A stretch of 64,000 bases of DNA, taken from Rhodococcus sp. H36-A4 (GTDB lineage Bacteria; Actinomycetota; Actinomycetes; Mycobacteriales; Mycobacteriaceae). The stretch lies in contig NZ_JAPVLQ010000006.1 in the NCBI RefSeq assembly GCF_027158005.1, positions 62,001 through 126,000 on the forward strand, written 5' to 3'. Positions 1 through 8,623 of this stretch are shown one piece after another (within the stretch, counting starts at the first letter, position 1; the number at the start of each line of letters is the position of its first letter). Below the pieces are notes generated by a model. It made no database searches and was not told where the DNA came from. It saw nothing but the letters and a program-made list of their open reading frames with translations. A program made the position numbers and the translations under genes.

Positions 1-1332
1 CTCGGCGAACACCTTCTTCTTCACATCGAGGTTTTCGAACACGGCCTCGATGACGAAATCGGTCTTGGCGAAAGCGGCCTTGTCGATCGATCCGGACACC
101 AACGCCTTCAGTCGATTCGCGGCGTCGGGGGAGAGGCGCTTCTTACCGAGCAGCTTGTCGATTTCACCGTGGACGTAACCGACGCCCTTGTCGATGCGCT
201 CCTGGTCGATGTCGGTCAGAATAACGGGCACTTTCAGCTGACGCACGAACAGCAAGGCAAGCTGACTGGCCATCAACCCGGCACCGACGATGCCGACGCC
301 CGTGATCTTGCGTGCCAGCGACTTGTCGGGTGCACCTGCGGGACGCTTCGCGCGTTTCTGCGTGAGATCGAACGCGTACAACCCGGCGCGAAGTTCGTCC
401 TTGACCAGCAACGTCGAGAGTGCTTCGTCTTCGGCGGCGAAGGCCTTGTCCAGCGAAGCTGAATCGGTGATGTCGGTGCTCTTGGCAAGCTCGAGCAGTT
501 CTACCGCAGCTACGGGGCCCGGTGCGAAGTTGCCCGTCTTGCCGGCCACGATGCCCTTCGCACGCGCAATGGCGTCGTCCCATGCTTTGCCGCGATCGAT
601 CTCGGGCCGATTCGGAACGACGTCGCCGTTCAACACCCGAACAGCCCATGCGAGAGACTGCTCGATGAAGTCGGCGCCGCCGAACATGGCGTCGACGATG
701 CCCAGGTCCACAGCTTGCTGCGGCTTCAGCGTGCGGTTCTGGTTGAGCGAATTCTCGATGATGACGGTCACTGCGGTGGAAGCACCGACGATGTTGGGCA
801 GCAACTGGGTGCCGCCCCAGCCGGGAACGAGTCCGAGAAATGCCTCGGGGAGCCCCAAAGCTGCGGCGTTGTCAGCGACAGTTCGGTAGTGGGAGTGCAA
901 TCCGACTTCGAGTCCACCGCCGAGTGCAGCGCCGTTGATGAAAGCGAACGTCGGGATGTTCGACTCGCGCAGGCGGCGGAACACCTTGTGACCGAGTTGC
1001 CCGATCTGAAGCGCCTCGTCCTTGGTCTTGATGTTGGGTACGCCGTTGAGGTCGGCACCGACAGCGAAGATGAACGGCTTGCCGGTCACCGCGATAGCAA
1101 CGGGATCAGCTGCGAAGGCCTCGTCGAGTGCGGCATCGAACCGCGCGAGTCCGGCCGGTCCGAACGTCGACGGCTTGGTGTGGTCGTAACCGTTGTCCAG
1201 CGTGACGAGGGCAATGCTGCCTTCGAGGCCGGGTACGGAGATGATCTTGGTGAACGCGTTCGTGACAACCTCGTCGGGCATCACTGGTTTCTTTGTCGCT
1301 TCGCTCGTGGGGCTAGTGGTGACGTCGCTCAT
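1..1332 (-). CDS. fadB: 3-hydroxyacyl-CoA dehydrogenase/enoyl-CoA hydratase, fatty oxidation complex alpha subunit (3' part cut by window edge)
   Basis: Multifunctional beta-oxidation enzyme that hydrates trans-2-enoyl-CoA and oxidises 3-hydroxyacyl-CoA with NAD in the cytoplasm. The frame is open from an ATG at 1332 to the left edge, giving 444 residues of a protein normally over 700. The N-terminal part has the crotonase motifs NGAALGGGLEVG and LPEAFLGLVPGWGG, which hold the two catalytic glutamates. Near residue 340 a dinucleotide-binding motif GVGIVGAGLMASQ opens the NAD domain. The start codon overlaps the fadA stop (ATGA), so the two subunits are translationally coupled, as expected for the FadAB complex. 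The rest of the dehydrogenase domain lies outside the window. Confidence 0.95.
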   Translation of the reverse strand, partial: MSDVTTSPTSEATKKPVMPDEVVTNAFTKIISVPGLEGSIALVTLDNGYDHTKPSTFGPAGLARFDAALDEAFAADPVAIAVTGKPFIFAVGADLNGVPNIKTKDEALQIGQLGHKVFRRLRESNIPTFAFINGAALGGGLEVGLHSHYRTVADNAAALGLPEAFLGLVPGWGGTQLLPNIVGASTAVTVIIENSLNQNRTLKPQQAVDLGIVDAMFGGADFIEQSLAWAVRVLNGDVVPNRPEIDRGKAWDDAIARAKGIVAGKTGNFAPGPVAAVELLELAKSTDITDSASLDKAFAAEDEALSTLLVKDELRAGLYAFDLTQKRAKRPAGAPDKSLARKITGVGIVGAGLMASQLALLFVRQLKVPVILTDIDQERIDKGVGYVHGEIDKLLGKKRLSPDAANRLKALVSGSIDKAAFAKTDFVIEAVFENLDVKKKVFAE

Positions 1333-2555
1333 GCCTTCGCTCCTGAGTATTCGGAGTGGATCGGATTTTCCCAAATGACGGTTCCGCCCATGCCGAGACC
1401 GATGCACATGGTCGTCAGGCCGTAACGAACGTCGGGGCGTTGAGCGAACTGGCGGCTCAACTGGGTCATCAGTCGCACACCCGAGGACGCGAGGGGGTGC
1501 CCGCAGGCGATGGCGCCGCCCCACTGGTTGACACGGGGATCGTCGTCGGCGATGCCGTAGTGCTCGAGGAACGCGAGAACCTGCACTGCGAACGCCTCGT
1601 TGATTTCGAACAACCCGATATCGGAGATGCTCAAACCGGTGCGACCGAGCAACTTCTCGGTGGCGGGGACCGGTCCGATGCCCATGACCGCAGGGTCGAC
1701 GCCTGCAAACGAGAAGCCGACCATGCGCATACCGATGTTCAGACCGAGCTCGTGCGCGGTGTCCTCGCCGGCGAGGATCGCAGCGGTGGCACCGTCGTTG
1801 AGACCGGCAGCATTTCCTGCTGTGACCCGGCCCGCTGGGCGGAACGGAGTCTTCAGCTTCGCGAGATCGTCGATAGTTGTTCCGGGACGTGGTGGCTCGT
1901 CCTCGGTGGCCAGGCCCCAACCAGCGGCGGACTTGGTGGCGACCGGTACGAGTGTGTCGGCGATGAAACCGGCCTTCTTGGCGGCCTCGTACTTGTTCTG
2001 GCTCGCGACGGCATAGGCGTCGGTGCGGTCCTTGGTGATACTCGGAAACCGATCGTGCAGATTCTCGGCCGTGTTGCCCATAACGAGTGCACTTGGATCG
2101 ACGAGCCTATCGGTGAGAAAGCGAGGGTTGGGATCTACACCTTCGCCCATCGGGTGACGGCCCATGTGCTCGACGCCACCGGCGATGACGACGTCGTATT
2201 GACCGAATCCGATTCCGGAACCTGTCGTCGTCACGGACGTCATCGCGCCCGCACACATGCGGTCGATGGCGAATCCGGGGACGCTGTGGGGGAGTCCGGC
2301 GAGGAGAGCGGACGTGCGCCCGATGGTCAGCCCCTGATCACCGGTTTGCGTCGTAGCCGCGATGGCGACTTCGTCGATGCGCTCCGGCGGCAGAGCCGGG
2401 TTTTTGCGCAGTAGTTCGCGGATCGCTTTGACGACGAGGTCGTCGGCGCGAGTATCGGCGTAGATGCCTTTGGGGCCTGCTTTGCCGAACGGTGTGCGGA
2501 TGCCGTCTACGAACACGACATTGCGCTGTGAGCTTGTGGATGCGGGTACAGACAC
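1329..2555 (-). CDS. fadA: acetyl-CoA C-acyltransferase (thiolase), beta-oxidation beta subunit
   Basis: Thiolase that cleaves 3-ketoacyl-CoA in the last step of beta-oxidation and partners FadB downstream. It has 408 residues, normal for the family. The acylated cysteine lies in DRMCAGAMTS (Cys101), the catalytic His in GGAIACGHPL and the second Cys in TTMCIGLGMGG near the C-terminus. An in-frame ATG exists at 2612, but I chose the GTG at 2555 because GGGAGGATC sits seven to eight bases upstream and the protein then begins just before the first conserved strand (NVVFVDGIRTPFG). The stop overlaps the fadB start by four bases. Confidence 0.94.
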   Translation of the reverse strand: MSVPASTSSQRNVVFVDGIRTPFGKAGPKGIYADTRADDLVVKAIRELLRKNPALPPERIDEVAIAATTQTGDQGLTIGRTSALLAGLPHSVPGFAIDRMCAGAMTSVTTTGSGIGFGQYDVVIAGGVEHMGRHPMGEGVDPNPRFLTDRLVDPSALVMGNTAENLHDRFPSITKDRTDAYAVASQNKYEAAKKAGFIADTLVPVATKSAAGWGLATEDEPPRPGTTIDDLAKLKTPFRPAGRVTAGNAAGLNDGATAAILAGEDTAHELGLNIGMRMVGFSFAGVDPAVMGIGPVPATEKLLGRTGLSISDIGLFEINEAFAVQVLAFLEHYGIADDDPRVNQWGGAIACGHPLASSGVRLMTQLSRQFAQRPDVRYGLTTMCIGLGMGGTVIWENPIHSEYSGAKA

Positions 2556-2642
2556 GCTTCGATCCTCCCGGGAAGATGCGGAATTGCGGCCCGGCTGACG
2601 CCGGACCGCCATCCACTCTAGCCGGTATTACCCGCCAGTAAC

Positions 2643-3956
2643 TTACTCAGGGGTGCCACTCTCTTGCCGAGGGGTCCCAGGCTCTTGTTCGGAAGTCAAG
2701 GCGTCGGCCAGAACTGGTACGACCAGTTCCCGCTGCCACGGTCGGGCCCGGCCCTCGGTGAGCTTCTTGTCGATGATGACCTCCGCGACATCACCTTCGT
2801 CAGGTGTCCAATCCCACACCAGGCGTCGAAGCAGATCCGGCATGAGTAGGTTCTCCACGGGCACCTCGACGTCTTCGCTCAGTGCTGTCATCGCCGTACG
2901 TACGGTGGTCAGTCTTTCCGCGGCCTCGGGTTCACGACGTGCCCACCGATTCACTGGAGGAGGGCCGTCGAAGGGAGCGGACTTGGGTGGAAGTTCCTCG
3001 CTCGGTAAGCGTCGTGCGCGCTCGAGGGCGGACAGCCATACCTTGGTCGAGCGTCGCTGACGCGGACCACCGAAGACCGGCAATGCACGTAGTTCGCCCT
3101 CTGTCTTCGGGTCTGCCGTCGCTGCGGCGACAATCGCGGAATCGGGCAGAATTCGGCTCGGCGCTATATCTCGGTGCTCCGCGATCTCGTCGCGTGCACG
3201 CCACAATTCACGCACGGAGGCCAGTACCCTCGCCGACTTGACGGCGTGGATTCCTGACGTCTTTCGCCAGCGGTCAGGCTTGGGCTTTGGTGGACCCAGC
3301 GCAAGGATGTGCGCAAACTCTTGTCGTGCCCACTCTGTTTTGTCCTTCGCAGCGAGTTCTTCGGCCATCGCATCGCGCAGCTCGAGCAGAACTTCGACGT
3401 CGAGCGCGGCATAGTTCAGCCAGGTGTCGGGGAGTGGGCGTGTGGACCAATCTGCGGCTCCGTGCCCCTTCTGAAGCGACAAGCCGAGCGTGCGTTCCAC
3501 GATCGGACCGAGCCCGACTCGTTCGAAACCGGCTAGTCGTCCGGCTAGTTCGGTGTCGTACAAAGCCGCCGGCACGAGACCGAGTTCGGCGAGACCGGGC
3601 AAATCCTGGTCGGCCGAGTGCAGGACCCATTCGAGTGGATTGATCACCGAAGCCAGCGGTTCGAGTGCGCCGGTTACCGGGATCGGGTCGAGCAGGACGG
3701 TGCCTGCGCCTCGTCGTCGAAACTGCAATAGGTAGGCGCGCTGCGAATATCTGAAACCGGACGCACGTTCGGCATCTACCGCTAGCGGGCCGTGACCACC
3801 CGCGAGTAGCTTCGCCGCCGCCACCACGCCCTCGGGGGTGTCGATGACTGCTGGAACGCCGTCGACAGGCGCCAGCAGGGGTGTCGGAGCGGGCGCATCG
3901 ACATTGTCACCGTCGTTCGTTACGTCCGAGGCATCGTTGGAACTCATCGCTGACAT
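2643..3956 (-). CDS. RNase D-like 3'-5' exonuclease with HRDC domain
   Basis: A 437-residue DEDD-family exonuclease, probably acting on stable RNA 3' ends. The exonuclease part (about residues 45-220) shows exo I around VDAERASGFRYSQ, exo II around HSADQDLPGL and exo III around LNYAALDVEVLLEL, the DEDDy pattern of RNase D. A C-terminal HRDC-type helical region follows. Position and size match M. tuberculosis Rv2681. It lies 42 bases downstream of the DUF3000 gene on the same strand, so they are probably cotranscribed. A second ATG nine bases inside (MSSNDAS) is an alternative start. Confidence 0.85.
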   Translation of the reverse strand: MSAMSSNDASDVTNDGDNVDAPAPTPLLAPVDGVPAVIDTPEGVVAAAKLLAGGHGPLAVDAERASGFRYSQRAYLLQFRRRGAGTVLLDPIPVTGALEPLASVINPLEWVLHSADQDLPGLAELGLVPAALYDTELAGRLAGFERVGLGPIVERTLGLSLQKGHGAADWSTRPLPDTWLNYAALDVEVLLELRDAMAEELAAKDKTEWARQEFAHILALGPPKPKPDRWRKTSGIHAVKSARVLASVRELWRARDEIAEHRDIAPSRILPDSAIVAAATADPKTEGELRALPVFGGPRQRRSTKVWLSALERARRLPSEELPPKSAPFDGPPPVNRWARREPEAAERLTTVRTAMTALSEDVEVPVENLLMPDLLRRLVWDWTPDEGDVAEVIIDKKLTEGRARPWQRELVVPVLADALTSEQEPGTPRQESGTPE

Positions 3957-3998
3957 GAGAGCAGACTCTAAGCCCTCGTACCGCGAAGCCGTGCGAAC

Positions 3999-4598
3999 TC
4001 AGGTCCGGTTACCACCGTGCGTGCGGAGTTCGGTAATACCGGCGGGTGGCAGTCCGGCAGCATAGGCAAGCACCTCGCAGAAGGCCTCGACATGCGGAGC
4101 CAACTCTCCGGTGGTGGGGGTCCACGACGCGCGCAATTCGAGCTGATGGGCTCGCGGTGGACCGGCGATATCGCCGTAGCGCACCGAACTCGTCGACGTC
4201 ACCGTCCCGCCGAGGGCGTTCAGTGACTCCGACCGGCTCTCCAAGGCATCGACCAACCAACTCCACGCCACCTCGGGCAGCATGGGGTCGGAGGCAAGCG
4301 ATTCATCGACATCGGCCTGGATGTAGGCCACAAGACGCCTAGTTCCGTTCCAGGCTTCGTCACCGTCCGGGTCATAGAGCAGAATCAGCCGACCGAACGC
4401 ATCGCCGTCGGATTGTTCCGCGATATCTTCGGAGGTCGAATGCTGAACTTCAGCGCCCATCGCGTAGCTGAACGGGGCTAGGCGTTGCGGGGGCCGGATC
4501 GGTCCGAGTTCGATGGCGGGGTGCACGACGGCCCGCTGCATCGCCTCGACAGCCGATCGAAACGGCGCAGGTTCGGCAGTGGATCCGGGATTGGTCAC
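3999..4598 (-). CDS. DUF3000 family protein
   Basis: A 199-residue conserved actinobacterial protein of unknown function, equivalent in position to Rv2680. It has no signal peptide or membrane segment. The open frame extends far upstream, but that part is antisense to hemE and has no coding merit. I chose the GTG at 4598 (VTNPGSTAEP), which leaves a 138-base divergent gap to hemE. TAACGT at 4607-4612 could be a -10 element giving a leader of about two bases. A conserved acidic stretch, RLILLYDPDGDEAWNGTRR, lies in the middle. Its location just before the RNase D-like gene hints at a linked function, but this is inference. Confidence 0.8.
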   Translation of the reverse strand: MTNPGSTAEPAPFRSAVEAMQRAVVHPAIELGPIRPPQRLAPFSYAMGAEVQHSTSEDIAEQSDGDAFGRLILLYDPDGDEAWNGTRRLVAYIQADVDESLASDPMLPEVAWSWLVDALESRSESLNALGGTVTSTSSVRYGDIAGPPRAHQLELRASWTPTTGELAPHVEAFCEVLAYAAGLPPAGITELRTHGGNRT

Positions 4599-4724
4599 GA
4601 CTCCGGACGTTAGACTCGTCACCTTCGGGATCGTCGGAGGCGCGCCGCAAGTGTGACCGACTGCAGGGCAACCGGCCTGGGATCGTCGGGGCCATGAGAC
4701 GCGCTCAGGCCTGCGTGGCGGCAA

Positions 4725-4730
4725 TATTCT
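4725..4730 (+). promoter_or_regulatory. -10 element of hemE, predicted leaderless start
   Basis: TATTCT fits the actinobacterial TAnnnT -10 pattern and ends exactly six bases before the hemE GTG at 4737. Transcription would therefore begin at the first base of the start codon. There is no Shine-Dalgarno sequence in this gap. Confidence 0.55.
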
Positions 4731-4736
4731 GTTCTC

Positions 4737-5819
4737 GTGGCAGCATGGATGGCAATGAACACAAACGCGCCGTACCCTCGCCGTCAGCTGCCCGACGCGC
4801 CTTTGTTGGCCACCATCGCGGGACGGCCGACATCGCGTCGTCCGGTGTGGTTCATGCGGCAGGCCGGACGATCGCTTCCCGAGTACCGCAAGCTCAGAGT
4901 CGGCACCGGCATGCTCGAGTCGTGCTTCACTGCCGATCTGGTCGTCGAGATCACGCTGCAGCCGGTTCGGCGCCATGATGTCGATGCAGCCATCCTGTTC
5001 TCGGACATCGTGGTTCCACTGAAGGCCGCAGGTATAGATCTCGACATCGTTGCCGGGACAGGGCCGGTGGTGGCGTCGCCGGTACGTTCGGCAGCCGACG
5101 TCGCAGCGTTGCCGCCGTTGAGCGCCGAGCAGGTGGAGCCGGTCACCGATGCGGTGACAACGCTCACCCGCGAACTGGGTGATACCCCGCTCATCGGATT
5201 CGCTGGTGCTCCGTTCACGCTTGCCTCCTACCTGGTCGAAGGTGGACCGAGTAAGAACCACGAGAAGACCAAAGCGCTCATGCGCTCGGATCCAGCGACG
5301 TGGCACACCCTTCTCGACACTCTGGCGGACACGACGATTACGTTCTTGCAGGCACAGCTAGCGGCGGGTGTCGACGCGGTTCAGCTCTTCGACTCCTGGG
5401 CCGGCGCGCTCTCACTGGCGGACTATCGCGAGTTCGTGCTGCCTCACTCGACCAAGGTGCTCGATGCGATGTCCCCGGCCGGCGTACCGAAGATTCATTT
5501 CGGTGTCGGGACCGGCGAACTCCTCGGTGCCATGGGAGAGGCCGGTGCCGACATGGTCGGTGTGGACTGGCGGATTCCCCTCGATGTCGCAGCCAGACGC
5601 GTCGGCCCGGGGAAGGCGTTGCAGGGAAACCTGGACCCTGCGGTGCTCTTCGCGGGTTGGGATGCCGTCGAGAGTGAGGTTCGACGCATCGTCGCCGAGG
5701 GCGATCGCGCTGTCGAGGGTGGTGCTCTGGGGCATGTCTTCAACCTCGGGCACGGAGTTCTGCCCGATACCGATCCGGATGTGCTGACCCGGGTGGTGGA
5801 GTTGGTGCACTCGCTGTGA
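4737..5819 (+). CDS. hemE: uroporphyrinogen decarboxylase
   Basis: Removes the four acetate carboxyls of uroporphyrinogen III to give coproporphyrinogen III, a soluble cytoplasmic step of heme synthesis. The protein has 360 residues. The N-terminal signature [18 protein letters not shown] carries the substrate-binding arginines, and [10 protein letters not shown] holds the conserved Asp. The C-terminal [17 protein letters not shown] is also conserved. The GTG at 4737 is preferred because a -10 hexamer is placed for leaderless transcription; ATGs at 4749 and 4755 are alternatives. The stop overlaps the hemG start (GTGA), which opens the hemE-hemG-hemQ operon. Confidence 0.96.
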   Translation: MAAWMAMNTNAPYPRRQLPDAPLLATIAGRPTSRRPVWFMRQAGRSLPEYRKLRVGTGMLESCFTADLVVEITLQPVRRHDVDAAILFSDIVVPLKAAGIDLDIVAGTGPVVASPVRSAADVAALPPLSAEQVEPVTDAVTTLTRELGDTPLIGFAGAPFTLASYLVEGGPSKNHEKTKALMRSDPATWHTLLDTLADTTITFLQAQLAAGVDAVQLFDSWAGALSLADYREFVLPHSTKVLDAMSPAGVPKIHFGVGTGELLGAMGEAGADMVGVDWRIPLDVAARRVGPGKALQGNLDPAVLFAGWDAVESEVRRIVAEGDRAVEGGALGHVFNLGHGVLPDTDPDVLTRVVELVHSL

Positions 5820-7177
5820 CCGGAAGGCCGCCGCGGGTTGTGGTGGTGGGTGGCGGGATAACCGGCCTTGTCGCTGCATTCAGGTTGCGCCAGATGTGGG
5901 GTCCCGAAGCCGACATCACCATCGTCGAAGAATCGATGCGCCTCGGCGGCACGTTGCGCACGATCACGTTGGCGGGCGGTCCGTTCGATGTCGGTGCCGA
6001 GGCCTTCATCGGCCGTCGACCCGAAGTGCCGGCCCTGATGGATGAGCTCGGATTGAGCGCGCAACTCGTCCACCCGGCCGGATTGCGTCCACTCGTCTTC
6101 TCGGGCGAGAAGCTTCACCCACTGCCGACCGGAACGCTGATGGGGATCCCGGCCGACGCGGCCTCCGTGGAGGGGCTGGTGGATGCACGGACGCTGGCAG
6201 CTATCGCCGGTGAGGGCGACACCGAATTGCCCTGGGACCGAAACAGCGATGTCAGCGTCGCCGAATTGGTCGGGTCGCGATTCGGTGAACAGGTTCTCGC
6301 GAGATCGGTCGACCCGTTGCTGGGCGGCGTCTACTCGGGGCTCTCCGATTCGATCGGGGTCCGCGCAGCACTACCTACCCTGGCAGCGGCCCTGGACGCC
6401 GGAGCTACCAGTCTGTCGGCGGCCGTGGCATCTGCGCTTCCCGCTCCGAGTTCAGCGCCGGTTTTCGGAGCACTGCGTGATGGATATCGCACCCTGATCG
6501 ATGCGCTGACAGCGGCTGCAGCACCGCGCACCGTATTCGGCACTGCCGTGACGGCCGTTCACCGCGAGGACGAGGGTTGGGTGGTGGATCCGATCGGGCA
6601 CGTCGACGCGGTGGTGCTGGCCGTTCCCGCGCCGGCACTGGCGTCGATACTGTGCGCTGCCGTTCCTGATGCCGCTGCAGCCGCAGCCGAAATCGAGCTC
6701 GCGTCGTCCGTCGTGGTGGCCATGGCGTTCGACGCTGCCGTCGATCTCCCCGACAACTCCGGCGTGCTCGTATCCACCGACGCCGGACTGGCCGTCAAGG
6801 CGTTCACGTTGTCCAGCAGGAAGTGGTCACATATTGCGGAGCGCGGTATCTCACTCGTCCGTGCCTCGCTGGCAAGATTCGGCGACGCAGGCCCGCTCAC
6901 CTGGTCCGACGAACAGTTGGTCGAGGCGGCCGTACGAGACCTGCATCGGGTGACCGGCGTGGATTCTGCACCGTCGTCCTCGTTCGTGCAGCGATGGCAC
7001 GGCGGCCTACCTCAGTACGCACCCGGCCACCTGGGTCGAGTTGCCGCAATCGAGGCAGCTATGCGCGATGTCGACGGGTTGGCAGTGGCAGGCGCGTGGA
7101 GTCACGGTGTCGGAGTGCCTGCTTGTGTCGCTTCGGCCACCAGAGCAGCCACACTCATTGCGGAAGTGGCACGATAG
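5816..7177 (+). CDS. hemG: coproporphyrinogen III/protoporphyrinogen oxidase (FAD, HemY/CgoX type)
   Basis: FAD enzyme of 453 residues that oxidises a porphyrinogen to a porphyrin. In Gram-positive lineages this family mainly acts on coproporphyrinogen III (also named cgoX or hemY). The N-terminal ADP-binding motif [17 protein letters not shown] is clear, and the C-terminal [18 protein letters not shown] is the usual FAD-contacting end. It starts with GTG four bases inside the hemE stop and ends four bases before hemQ. The presence of hemQ next to it supports the coproporphyrin-dependent route. Confidence 0.93.
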   Translation: MTGRPPRVVVVGGGITGLVAAFRLRQMWGPEADITIVEESMRLGGTLRTITLAGGPFDVGAEAFIGRRPEVPALMDELGLSAQLVHPAGLRPLVFSGEKLHPLPTGTLMGIPADAASVEGLVDARTLAAIAGEGDTELPWDRNSDVSVAELVGSRFGEQVLARSVDPLLGGVYSGLSDSIGVRAALPTLAAALDAGATSLSAAVASALPAPSSAPVFGALRDGYRTLIDALTAAAAPRTVFGTAVTAVHREDEGWVVDPIGHVDAVVLAVPAPALASILCAAVPDAAAAAAEIELASSVVVAMAFDAAVDLPDNSGVLVSTDAGLAVKAFTLSSRKWSHIAERGISLVRASLARFGDAGPLTWSDEQLVEAAVRDLHRVTGVDSAPSSSFVQRWHGGLPQYAPGHLGRVAAIEAAMRDVDGLAVAGAWSHGVGVPACVASATRAATLIAEVAR

Positions 7178-7181
7178 AGCC

Positions 7182-7877
7182 ATGCCACGTTTGGACTACA
7201 CAACCCTCAATTCGACCCTCCGCTACCTGATGTTCTCGGTCTTCAAGGTCACACCCGGCGTCCTGGGTGAGGACCGAGCCGAAGCCGCCAAGCAGGCGCG
7301 AGTGTTCTTCGAGAGTCAGGAAGACAAAGGCGTCGCAGTACGTGGTGTGTACGACATCGCAGGCATGCGAGCCGACGCCGACTTCATGGTGTGGACACAC
7401 GCGGAACGCATCGAAGACCTGCAGGCTACGTACTCTGATTTCCGTCGCACGACCGCGCTCGGTAAGGCCAGTACCCCAGTGTGGAGCAACACCGCGCTGC
7501 ATCGGCCGGCCGAGTTCAACAAGTCTCACGTCCCAGCGTTCATCGCAGGCGAAGAACCCGGTGCCTACATCTGTGTCTACCCGTTCGTACGTTCCATCGA
7601 TTGGTACTTGCTCCCCGACGAAGAGCGGCGCACGATGCTCTCCGACCATGGCAAGGCCGCGCGCGGGTACAAGGACGTGCGCGCCAACACCGTCCCGGCG
7701 TTCGCGTTGGGTGACTACGAGTGGATCCTCGCCTTCGAAGCTCCCGAACTCGATCGGATCGTCGACCTGATGCGGGACCTACGCGCAACCGAGGCGCGTC
7801 GGCACGTTCGCGAGGAGACTCCGTTCTTCACCGGACCACGCGTCGACGTCGAAGCACTCGTCACGTCGCTCCCGTGA
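7182..7877 (+). CDS. hemQ: hydrogen-peroxide-dependent heme synthase (coproheme decarboxylase, chlorite-dismutase family)
   Basis: Converts coproheme to heme b by two oxidative decarboxylations, the last step of the Gram-positive heme pathway (also chdC). It has 231 residues from the ATG at 7182; the frame is open further upstream only as an overlap with hemG. Tyr133 (CVYPFVRS), the distal-side His116 (KSHVPAF) and the proximal ligand His156 (SDHGKA) match, with a constant offset of two, the Tyr135, His118 and His158 that I recall for Corynebacterium diphtheriae ChdC. It is the third gene of the operon and overlaps the next gene by GTGA. Confidence 0.94.
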   Translation: MPRLDYTTLNSTLRYLMFSVFKVTPGVLGEDRAEAAKQARVFFESQEDKGVAVRGVYDIAGMRADADFMVWTHAERIEDLQATYSDFRRTTALGKASTPVWSNTALHRPAEFNKSHVPAFIAGEEPGAYICVYPFVRSIDWYLLPDEERRTMLSDHGKAARGYKDVRANTVPAFALGDYEWILAFEAPELDRIVDLMRDLRATEARRHVREETPFFTGPRVDVEALVTSLP

Positions 7878-8623
7878 CCTCGGGGTCGGAGACGCACGCT
7901 TCGGGACCAGGTGTTGTGCGGGACCGGGCCGTCGCGTCTCCGATCGAGGCTGTGGTGTTCGATTTCTCCGGAACGCTGTTCCGTTTGGAGGAGGACGAGA
8001 GTTGGTTCGAGACCGTCACGCACTCGGATGGAACACCGGTCGACGGTCACTGTGCGGCGGAATTGATGCGACGGATGACTGCGCCGGTGGGGGAGGTCGT
8101 CGAGTTCGACGAAGTGAATAGGCACGCCTGGAATAACCGTGATCTCGATCCGGCGCTGCACCGTCAGGCATATTTGCATGTTCTTCGTGAATCCGGCGTC
8201 ACAGACCGCGCTCAGGCCGAGTCCGTGTACGGCCGAGTTATCGACCCTTCGTGTTGGACTCCGTACCCGGACACGGCACACACGCTGGCGATGCTCGCCG
8301 GCAGAGCGATTCCAGTGGCCGTGCTGAGCAATATTGCCTTCGACATCCGCCCGGCATTCGACATGCTCGGAGTGATTGACTACGTCAGCGAGTTCGTCTT
8401 GTCGTACGAGGTCGGATACGTCAAACCTCAGCCTGAAATATTTTTTTCTGCGGTGCGTTCGCTCGGGGTGGATCCGGCGCGAACCTTGATGGTCGGTGAC
8501 AGTGAAGAGGCTGACGGGGCGGCACGGGCAATAGGCTGCTCTTTTGCCCTCGTCGATCCGATCGCGACGGGAGAGCGTCCCACCGCTTTGCTGGATGCAT
8601 TGGCGAGCAACGGAATTCGATGA
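7874..8623 (+). CDS. HAD-family hydrolase
   Basis: A 249-residue haloacid-dehalogenase-type phosphatase. Motif I is DFSGTLF (the nucleophile Asp is followed by Phe, then Ser where the acid/base Asp normally stands), motif II is LSNIAFDIR, motif III Lys is in [10 protein letters not shown] and motif IV is [13 protein letters not shown]. The Ser at the +2 position after the nucleophile, in place of the usual Asp, would weaken phosphatase chemistry. I chose the GTG at 7874 because it overlaps the hemQ stop (GTGA). The frame upstream of it is antisense-like read-through of hemQ. It overlaps the next gene by ATGA. Substrate unknown. Confidence 0.82.
   Translation: MTSGSETHASGPGVVRDRAVASPIEAVVFDFSGTLFRLEEDESWFETVTHSDGTPVDGHCAAELMRRMTAPVGEVVEFDEVNRHAWNNRDLDPALHRQAYLHVLRESGVTDRAQAESVYGRVIDPSCWTPYPDTAHTLAMLAGRAIPVAVLSNIAFDIRPAFDMLGVIDYVSEFVLSYEVGYVKPQPEIFFSAVRSLGVDPARTLMVGDSEEADGAARAIGCSFALVDPIATGERPTALLDALASNGIR

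Noticed and set aside
4599..5306. upstream extension of the DUF3000 frame
   Set aside because: This part is antisense to hemE and shows no protein-like composition; the family begins at the GTG at 4598.
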